A DNA stretch of 64,000 nucleotides. Origin: Galerina marginata. Lineage: Eukaryota > Basidiomycota > Agaricomycetes > Agaricales > Galerinaceae. The stretch covers positions 310,001 through 374,000 of the forward strand of contig JAECYW010000004.1 of the NCBI GenBank assembly GCA_023014335.1. The letters run 5' to 3'. Within the stretch, counting starts at the first letter, position 1, and every line of letters begins with the position of its first letter. The notes beneath the pieces are model-generated. The model did no database searches and was not told where the DNA came from. It saw only the letters and a list, made by a program, of their open reading frames with translations. Below, one piece after another: positions 56,271 through 64,000 of the stretch. A program made the position numbers and the translations under genes.

Positions 56271-57091
56271 CTAGACGTTGCGGAAGATGACATTCCTGGG
56301 CCTCTTGGAGTCGGGATCCGCCGAAACGACGCGACCAATATAGGCCCACTAGATAAACGAAGTTAAGCCCCGGTGAGGAAGGCAAAAAAAGGCGCAACAT
56401 ACGTTGAGGAATCCTCCGTCCCCTCTAAGGGAGAAAACACCGCTGCGGAAAGCGTACAACTTGTATCTAGCATCCAAAGTAGCCCATTCAGCAACTGAAT
56501 TTACAGAAAATTCGATAGTGAAAGGCCGTACCCAATACTCCCAACTTTCAGCTTGTAGTTGTACGAACGAACAGACCAATCTTTTTCCTGCACGCCATTG
56601 AAGTTTGTGGCATGACTAGTGCAGACAACAACGTAGTTGAAAGAGCGGTCGTTCTGGAACGCCTCGCTAACGAGTTTCTTGGTCCACTCCGAGCGACCCT
56701 GGGACGTTTTAAGGCTTCAGCACCGTTCCTAGTCCACACAAAAATATATTCTTACCGACTTGTCGTCGAAGCCGCTGAAGAAGCTCCACAGCTTTTCAGC
56801 AATAGTGATGGCCAATGCTATAGCCGCGATGACTGTCCCCGCTGCCACTTGGACATTGCCCTCGTTATGCTCGGGAGCTTCAACGAGGGAAGTGACCGGG
56901 ACGTTAACCTTGTTGATGGCGGCCCAGAACTTCTCCCAGTCAGCCTGGGTGGCTACAGCGGTGTTGGATTCAGAGCCCAGGCCGTGATCAACGTTAGCTG
57001 GGACTTGGGTCTTGCTATCCTTAATGGCAACGACAAGCTCGGAGACGGTGAATTCGTCCTTGCCGGAAACGACGGTTTCTTCGGAATGCAT
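56271..57091 (-). CDS. Orphan agaric protein with one hydrophobic helix
   Basis: The ATG at 57089-57091 opens MHSEETVVSGKDEFTVSELV. At residues about 80-103 there is a hydrophobic segment (GTVIAAIALAITIAEKLWSF). After an intron the chain continues WTKKLVSEAFQNDRSFNYVV, CTSHATNFNGVQEKDW and LKVG. A 65-nt intron then brings SIG-YKLYAFRSGVFSLRGDG and GFLN, and a last intron of 53 nt brings WAYIGRVVSADPDSKRP...NV to the stop TAG at 56271-56273. Introns fall in matched phases and the final WAYIG block completes a motif that I associate with an uncharacterised agaric family. No signal peptide. The combination of a central hydrophobic helix and a beta-rich C-terminal part might suggest membrane interaction, but no function is assigned. 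Confidence 0.65.
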
Positions 57092-58671
57092 TGCTGGTAG
57101 ATTGAGATGAGTTGAATGAAGAAGATATCCAAGAGATGCTGAATAAAAGTTGAGAGGATGGCACGCCTTTATAGAATACTCGTACAATGCCATTTGGATG
57201 ACCAGGATGAGTTGGTTGAGCCAGTGCATATGGAAATAAACCGGCGGACCCCAAGCGGTGGTGCGCCACGGCTGCGTCCCATGGGGTGTGGCACCATCAA
57301 AAGGTAAGTTCTAACGTTCGTATTTGAACTTCCCGGGGGGGAAGATGCTGCCAGTGCGCCAAAGGAAACGAGGGAGAAAACTCGATTTGATACTTCATTT
57401 TCAAGTAATAAGCTTATGATACGCCCAGGATACTCAAGTGTGGACGGAGAATGCTCCACCCGAGGTGGACTACATTCTTGCTTAAAGAAGAACAAACCTG
57501 GAGCTGTATTCCTTCGACAGTAGACGGCGATCACAGGATAGTGAAGGTGGCGGGGTGTCAGAAACTCTGTGTGTTGATGTAAAGGGAAATTATACTCAAC
57601 AAATCTTCTATTAACCATTCCGATCCAATTATGCATTGAAACCGGATCGACGTCGCAAATTAGAATACGAGTATTATTCCCCCCATTCTTCAGCTTGACC
57701 CCACATCCATTCTTACTCTCACCTTATGCTAACGCCACTCTAAACGGATGGCGGAGGCTGCTTAAGAACCGCTATCGAACATCTATCGTAAAAGATAGGC
57801 ATCCATTGGAACAGTGAATCAGGTGTCGGCGGTCCAACACTGATTAGATTATGAGCGGACCCATAAGTATGACTGGAGCACGAGCCGAGCACGGGCTTGA
57901 GCTTGAAAGTTCCCAACTCACTGAAACTTCGGCATTGTACTTGAAGTGGACAGCGAGGTAGAGAAGGTGGCGGCGGCATTCTGAAATTAACACTGATGAG
58001 ATGTGCTATCCGTTCAAGCTCGAGAAAATGCAAGTAAAGCCGAGGTCCAAGAGGAAAACAGTAAGACGTTGGCGTTGGGATAGTCAAGTCATTGTAGTTG
58101 TGGTCATAGGACCATTACGGCGTAAAATCTGAGTCCCAGAGATCGAAATTACATTATGCAGAGGTAGTCCGAGGTGAAAGTGAGGGATATAAGGTCGGCA
58201 GGAGAAGGATGGACTGCGTTATTCAATGCGGTTACGACCACAAGCGATGCAGAGTTGCTGTTCCGAACACTAACGCATTGGAGTACTGTAGGCCAAGTCT
58301 AGCAGTCCGAGGCTGGCGAAGCTCGGGAAACACTTCGAGCAGTGCTTGAGTAGTATGGTATAGCGTCGGACGCGAAGGCAGTAGGCAAGGCAAAGATGCT
58401 CGTCACAGCACTTTGTCAAGATAATGATAAAGGCGGTGCTATAGATCAGATCCAAATGATATCTAATCTAAGTAGTCCTGGCTCGGGAAACTCGGCCCAG
58501 AGCGATTATCTCAATCTAGCAAGTCTTTAAGCAACTGGTCCTTCAAGCTTCAAGCTCAACAGCTTCTTGGGCGTGAGTTAAGCCAATAAAACTCCAGGGT
58601 GACCGGGTTAGATCTGTAAACTTGGCTTGTGCGCGCCGGTCCTCTGCATGGCAAATCTACGAGCGAGAATT
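57092..58671. other. Intergenic stretch; no gene seen
   Basis: A minus-strand frame at 57,169-57,636 is open for 155 codons but shows no domain and overlaps the presumed promoter of the 57.1-kb gene. Nothing else is supported. Confidence 0.45.
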
Positions 58672-58849
58672 TCATGTCCATGGTTTGAACTCATCGCTAG
58701 GGTTCGAAAGGCGTGATTTTGCATAAGGGCAACTCGAGTGCTTGGAAAAACAGCCAGATGCTTGAGGTAAGAGTCCGTCAAAGGTACCTAATACCAACTC
58801 AGATGTCCGTTTCGTTGTGGGTAGGTTGTGATATAGGACACGGTCGATA

Positions 58850-61405
58850 TATGTGCCTGAATACAATCGAATACGTGCTTTAAACTCTTCCACGTCATCG
58901 TTTGTCCATCTGAGGACGAGGCGCCATTCAATCCAAGGTCGAAGTCCAGTCCACCCATCAAGATTGATTCGTGAACGATGCGTCAGTATCGGAAAGGAGG
59001 TGTGCCAGACAGTTGATGCCGTCGTTGTGGATGATGACAATGATTTCCACGTTAAAGTGAAGATGGACTTGAACGAAGGTGCATGCGGGATAGTGGGCAG
59101 GAGCGGTCAATAGTATCGATCGTGGTTCAGGTTGCGCCTAGAGCAACCGTTGACGTCGAACCTGTTGTCGAATGAACTAACGTCGCCAGTCTCCTCGCTT
59201 TCCCTCTTCAGCTCCAGGCGAATCTGCAACGTCACGACGAGGGCTTGTCCAGCTCGTCTTGCCCCTCGGTGGTTCAAGGCCGTTCAAGTCCGAATTTGGG
59301 TCCCATAACAAAGAGTCGCAGCCAAGGGCATACATTGAAGGCACACTACAAGTATGTGGTCGTCTAAGAATAAAGGAGCTTGAGACGGTAGTTATTGGGG
59401 ACGGCAGTGGCGACGTGGCATTCCACATTCAGAGGAGAAGGTAGGATTCAAATAACGAATACTGAACGATTGTTGAACGAATGTTCAACTTGTAGGTGGG
59501 GCGCTGGTCGATGAGGTGTAACGAGTTATCGTTTCTCTTCCAGGATCGCCTTGGTGGTCGCGAGGAGTCATGACTGGTTTATCAACTTGGCGTAAGTGAG
59601 TTCCAGTTTCGGCTCGTATTGGGCAGCCAAGCATGGATGGACCATTGGGCCTTAAGCATGGGCTAACGGCTGACGCCGCTTCAGGACGACAGACCTGTAC
59701 CCCGTAATCGTTCTTCTTAGTTGATAATTGAGAACGAAGGTGTCGCAAATAATCTCGAGGAGTCGATTCATACTGGCGTACGATGAACGAAGAGTGTACT
59801 TGTACCCGCCGATGACGCAGGACGAGGGGCTGTGTTCATCCTCGGCGTCTTTGGTTTCTTTGAGTTAGGTAAGACGGCGACTCTGGAAGAAAAAGTCGGT
59901 CTGAACACATCCTCGTTTGATGTTCGAAACTCGGAAGAGTCTTGAATTCGAGGTACCAAAACGCTCGATGCCTAAACTCCGCCGTTTGCTAGAATAAAGT
60001 GGACGACCTCAGAGGGAGAAGCCGGACGAGAAAAGGCTACAGACCTTGCGATCATCCTGTGCCCATCCGAGCCCAAATTTGAGTTCGAGTCAATCCACGA
60101 AACACGGCCCCATATACGATGCTATCTTGAATTTCAGGTATACTCCATGTAGCATCCGTAGGCTGCGATGATCATCCAAGTTGAGGAGAAGATAGACGTC
60201 GAACAAAGGCCGGGCAGGATGTGCAAGCATACTGAGTCTCGATGTTTCTGGTCGCAGTTTGAAGGCCACAGTGGTGGGCAGGCTGGATATCGAGAGTCGG
60301 ACAGCCGTGGAACTGAAGTCTAGCTGGCACCTGCCCGAGCATCCCATGGTCGCCAATGAGGTAGACTCGACAATGTTATACGCTGCCGTCGTTCGCTCGC
60401 CCGCCAATTTAGCCTTCTGTGGCTACTCCAAACGTGTCCTTCATCCCGGCTTCTCCTTGGCGGCATTGAAATCCGACGTCGAGGCGGAGGTCGAGCCCAC
60501 CCATAAAGACAGAATGACGCGACAACCCTGAAAAGGAGGCGTTCAAGACAGTCATCGTCGACGCTGTGAGTGAGAACGATGACGTGGCGCTCTACGTTGT
60601 CGAGAAATCAACACAGAAACGAAGGCTCCGGTGCGATAGTGAATAAAAGTGCTTTATCGGTCGCGCCCTCGAAAAGCCTCTTTCTCGGGCTGATCCGTTG
60701 ATTCAACAAGCGATTGGCCAACGTCGGCACGATCTCCTCGATTTCTCTCTCCAGCTCCAGGTGAATTCGCAAGCTTGCTCAGCACGTCTTGTCCAGCTCC
60801 TTCGTCCTAGGTTATCCAAGTCCGAATTCGAGTCCGTTGACCCTCTGTGGCAGGTCGTGGTTGTGAATCGTCGACGTCCAACTAGCAGCACTTTGCCTAC
60901 CACCCACAACGAAAACCTGCAGTGGCCAGAGAGCTTGACGCGATTATTGAGCCCATGCTATACGTATGTGGTCTTCGAGGAATGACGGAGCTCGAGACGG
61001 GTGGGTATTGGGAACGGCAGATGACGTGGCATTCCAGTTTAAGGAGAGGTCGAGAATCAAACAACGAATGTTCAGGTGGGATGTGTGCGGTTTATTGACG
61101 TGGTGTAAGCGAGGTTCGGTTTCTCTTCGAGGCTCGAGAGTCGACGTGGTATAACTGGTATAGGCGGGCTTTGGACCCAGCTCGTGCTCTTGAGCAGCCA
61201 GGTCGGAACATTGAACCTTGAGCACGGGGTACTGTCTGACGTCGCTTCAGAACGACAGCCTTGAACCTCCGAATTGGCCTTCTTGGTTGACACATTTGAG
61301 AACGAACATCGAAGATGGATTTGGAGGTGTCGTGTCGTGATGGTATACGATGATGAGTCTCGTTCGAATGTACTTCTACCTGCTGGTGGCCGCAGGAGGA
61401 GTGGT
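58850..61405. repeat. Diverged tandem duplication, period ~1.55 kb
   Basis: Unit 1 (about 58,850-59,830) and unit 2 (about 60,390-61,405) share ordered blocks. The first has AAAGGAGG(T/C)G..CAGACAGT (58,993 and 60,533). The second has CCAGCTCCAGG(C/T)GAAT..., CTTGTCCAGCTC and TCCAAGTCCGAATT-like words (59,210 and 60,750). The third has GACGTGGCATTCCA (59,414 and 61,022). The last has GCTTCAG(G/A)ACGACAG (59,680 and 61,243) and TTGAGAACGAA (59,728 and 61,290). Identity is perhaps 65-75 percent by eye, with many gaps. No long frame is conserved between the units on either strand. Confidence 0.65.
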
Positions 61406-62423
61406 TAGGATGAGCTGGATTACAAGCCGAGAAGGATAACGGCTTGGGCAACTGGCTGGGCAGCAGGTAAAGGTACAACGCGACTAGGTCGCTGGGGTCA
61501 AGGGAGGCAGTGTGAGCCTAAGCTTCTTCGGGTTGGTGTAGACTACATGGTCCACGATTGGTGCAACTAGAAGCTCGAGATAGCGTCCGTGGTGGCGATA
61601 GTGCCTAACAGGGTTTCGCAGAATTACTCTGTGACGGACATCATCAATAAGTATACAACCACGATGAGAACCATTTGCGCTTACGATGTTAAAACTTGTC
61701 AGCAAACACGATTGCCTTGACCTTGGAACTTGGACTAGGACTTGAATTCGAAGGTGGTATAAAACCGCTGGCCTATTCGCCACAATCGTCCTGGAGTCAG
61801 GATAGGAAACGAAACAAAAAAAGAAGATGCGCGCCTTCACAACCTCGCCGAGTGCGACTAGAAAAACTGCTGCGCATGGTGCCTAGTTTGCTGTCGCCAC
61901 CGTTGGCAACTTCAGCCTCAAAATCAGGCTTCTCGTGCACACTAGGAAACCTGCAGCCAGAGTTTCCATCTAAGCTTGCGGGTCGGCCTCGACAAAACCG
62001 ATGAGATTTTCGTAGAAAAAGAAAGATAGAGCCGTGGACGGGATTTTGGGTCCAAATACACTCCTGTCCGCCGAAGGTTGGAAGAATGTTTCCAGGTCCG
62101 ATGATTCTGGACCAAGGTTGGCGGTGTAGCCGGGTGTAATGTCGAGAATTCTACGGGAGTAAAAGATGGCCTGAATGTGTTGCGCCAATGAAGTATACAG
62201 AAAGCTGGGAAGGAGGACTTCAAAGATGAACGAAGGTGGAGACAGGTGGAGAGGAGAGCTCCGATTTGAATTTCCGGAAAGTTTGAGTGTCACATGATCA
62301 TTTCTTCAAGACGCACCGTCACGGTTACGGTTTGTTCAACTTACGGACCACCGTTTACTTAAAACTTGACCTTGAATTCTTCAGTCAGAAACACCCCTTC
62401 GAACTTTTGATTAACACGAACTG
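61406..62423. other. Intergenic stretch upstream of the small intronless gene
   Basis: A minus-strand frame at 61,970-62,293 (107 codons, no ATG at its 5' end) has no recognisable domain. It is not called. The right end is the promoter of the gene at 62,424. Confidence 0.45.
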
Positions 62424-62909
62424 ATGCCCAAAAAATCCTCAAAGAACAAAACGCCCAAGGCCCCTGAGGCTGAGGCTCGCGACTCTCGTATCGTCGGATT
62501 CAAAATGACCAAAGAAACCGCATTCGCCTGGGCGAACAAAATCTCAAAGGCTGCTGAGCCACCCATATTTGACAACGACCTGCATTGGAGCACGCCCGAC
62601 CATGAGGACCACGGCAATGTTGTGCAAATTTTGAAACGCCAATTCCGCAAAGAGTACAAAAAGCACGGCATAAAGCATGGTGTTGAAATTCGAGAGGTTG
62701 GAGAATTCGCCGAGGAGGCCGACTTCATGGTCATTACGCGGGAAATAGATTTTGATGGTTACGAAAACATGCCGATTGAAGAAGTCCCACAAGAAGAAAA
62801 GGATGAACACGATCAGAACGTGGAGAAGTGGTTGAGAGCTGAAGGTGAGATCTTGAATCACAACCATTATTCTGTTCTCGCAAAGCTCATCGTTCAATGT
62901 GGCAAATAA
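62424..62909 (+). CDS. Small intronless charged protein, function unknown
   Basis: 161 residues from the ATG at 62424 to TAA at 62907-62909. The N terminus is basic and disordered (MPKKSSKNKTPKAPEAEA). A charged region follows with TKETAFAWANKISKAAEPPI, a His/Lys-rich part (FRKEYKKHGIKHGVEIREV), an acidic part (EEVPQEEKDEHDQNVEKW) and a helical end (YSVLAKLIVQCGK). No signal peptide or membrane segment. Not recognised. It is convincing as a gene because the frame is open with ATG and sensible composition for its entire length; the antisense frame in the same place lacks these. Confidence 0.6.
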   Translation: MPKKSSKNKTPKAPEAEARDSRIVGFKMTKETAFAWANKISKAAEPPIFDNDLHWSTPDHEDHGNVVQILKRQFRKEYKKHGIKHGVEIREVGEFAEEADFMVITREIDFDGYENMPIEEVPQEEKDEHDQNVEKWLRAEGEILNHNHYSVLAKLIVQCGK

Positions 62910-63145
62910 TTAGGTGAAACGGATTGGGAATTTGTGACCATTGTTGGTTGAGGTTTCAATAAGATTACAGCGAAAAATTTCAGCGCATAATTTGTGTACT
63001 ATTCTTTCTGAAGAGTTGGTAGTCGCAGGATAAGAATATTTTTAAAAATTCAGCTCAAGTGTCTCGCCAGTCTGGTTTAAAATGAGACATAGGGCATGAG
63101 ATGAAGCACTATCTAACCTGTGTTGTGAAAGAGCGACAGGTAGAC
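62910..63145. other. 3' flank of the small gene
   Basis: A+T-rich flank without coding sequence. Confidence 0.5.
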
Positions 63146-63364
63146 GTAGTGCCCTCTGGCCCGAGCTGCCCGAGCCGGATTAGATTAGATAGACATACCA
63201 TCAGTAGCACAGCCTGTCCGCATGTAGACGCCGCGCGATCCTGTGACGAATACATTCTGGCTTGCCTTTTGCCACTACGTGCGACGCGACAGCGCACTGC
63301 TCGACGCGCTTACCGAGCTTCGCCAGACTCGGACTGCTAGGGTATGCTTGATAGGCCTATCCCA
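63146..63364. repeat. Short interspersed repeat, copy 2 (ATTAGATTAGATAGA family)
   Basis: It shares with 25,514-25,677 the ordered words CTCTGGCCCGAGC, GCCCGAGCC, ATTAGATTAGATAGA, CTGCTCGACG, GCCAGAC, GGTA and GATAGGCCTATCCCA. It is about 55 bp longer in its middle. No coding capacity. Confidence 0.6.
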
Positions 63365-63589
63365 ACGCAGGATGAGCCCTGAGCGGAAATGTCCAGTTCA
63401 GGAGGTTTGCGATCAGGCACTTGCATTGAAAGAGACGAAGCTCACATTGCTATTCGCGCTTACCCCAGAAGACATATTAGCAATGCGGAATTTATAATCA
63501 CCCTAATTATTTAACACGCAGCACTCATATCATGCATCTTGGTTGGACGCTGACTATCGTTACAGGATCTGGTTCTGAACGTCAAAAAT

Positions 63590-63970
63590 GTTGGCATGGA
63601 GTATGATGCTAAGCCTGACCAACATCGATGCCGCAGATGCAGACGGGAAGCGTCAATCAAACCGGACTTGGGCATTCAATATTTCAATACTGCCCTTCAG
63701 CATGAATCTCCGTGCCTCTTTCGTCCCGGCCGCCTATGCAGCCAACACATCAACGGTTTGCACTGCCGTCACTCGTTCGCCCGCCCTCCTTGTCTTGATG
63801 CGCTACTCGCTATCGTCATTCTCCCTGAATTTAAGTCAGAGGTCAAGATCGAGCCCACCTATTAACACTGATTCGTGAATGACGTGTCCATTTGGGAACT
63901 GAGGTTTTCCAGTCTCAACAACGATGTTGTGTAGTTCAGGGCAAGAGTGAAAAAAGAATACAACGGGCTT
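63590..63970. repeat. Partial third copy of the 1.55-kb repeat family
   Basis: Bases near 63,745-63,900 match unit 2 near 60,380-60,530: CACTGCCGTC.CTCGTTCGCCCGCC, TCAAGATCGAGCCCACC-like and ACTGATTCGTGAATGACG words, the last also seen near 58,965-58,985 in unit 1. It runs to the window end and may continue outside. Confidence 0.55.
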
Positions 63971-64000
63971 CGGTGAGTCAATGACTAATTTGGTTGTAGA

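Noticed and set aside
62544..62897. 117-codon minus-strand frame
   Set aside because: Antisense to the better supported small gene at 62,424-62,909.
1..64000. CRISPR array or bacterial operons
   Set aside because: No regularly spaced identical repeats, and genes are intron-split eukaryotic genes.

Overview
The window looks like nuclear DNA of a mushroom-forming basidiomycete (Agaricomycetes). Genes are split by many short introns (mostly 50-75 nt, GT..AG with GTAAGT/GTGAGT-like donors). The families are typical of that group: WSC-domain proteins, a fungal cytochrome P450, a GT15 mannosyltransferase, a GH127-type arabinofuranosidase, a NACHT STAND protein, single-exon F-box proteins and agaric-type membrane and orphan proteins. 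I see no rRNA, no convincing tRNA, no CRISPR array and no bacterial operon structure. The family assignments are my recognition of motifs; no search was run.

Layout. 0.5-10.7 kb: a two-WSC-domain gene (minus strand) split by a complete 8.4-kb non-LTR (LINE) retrotransposon. The element has a poly(A) tail and a 13-bp target-site duplication. 14.4-16.5 kb: cytochrome P450. 18.1-18.6 kb: small secreted cysteine-rich protein with a polyproline tract. 19.7-20.3 kb: decayed, internally deleted copy of the WSC gene ends. 22.4-24.0 kb: GT15 mannosyltransferase. 25.4-26.4 kb: orphan helical protein with a short motif near its C terminus. 27.4-28.2 kb: orphan gene. 29.5-32.8 kb: secreted GH127-like glycoside hydrolase. 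35.7-39.5 kb: NACHT NTPase joined to HEAT/ARM-type repeats. 41.5-43.9 kb: orphan gene, head-to-head with the NACHT gene and carrying a similar short motif. 44.1-44.6 kb: decayed copy of the GH127 5' region. 46.2-47.7 kb: F-box protein. 48.1-49.6 kb: multi-pass membrane protein. 50.7-52.3 kb: second F-box gene with one in-frame stop. 53.0-55.3 kb: membrane-protein remnants. 56.3-57.1 kb: orphan protein with one hydrophobic helix. 58.8-61.4 kb and 63.6-64.0 kb: old diverged repeats, with a tandem period near 1.55 kb. 62.4-62.9 kb: small intronless gene.

How things may fit together. The most suggestive system is a possible innate-immunity-like module. The NACHT-HEAT/ARM protein starts directly with a short motif (consensus [NH][FL]xIT[GN]x[ND]F). 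The divergent neighbour gene at 41.5 kb carries a similar motif near its N terminus, and the gene at 25.4 kb carries one near its C terminus after a helical region. This resembles the layout of fungal NLR/effector pairs that signal through short amyloid motifs, but here it is an inference from three motif instances. A second theme is local duplication and decay: truncated copies of the WSC and GH127 genes, single in-frame stops in LINE ORF1 and in one F-box gene, and several short repeats.
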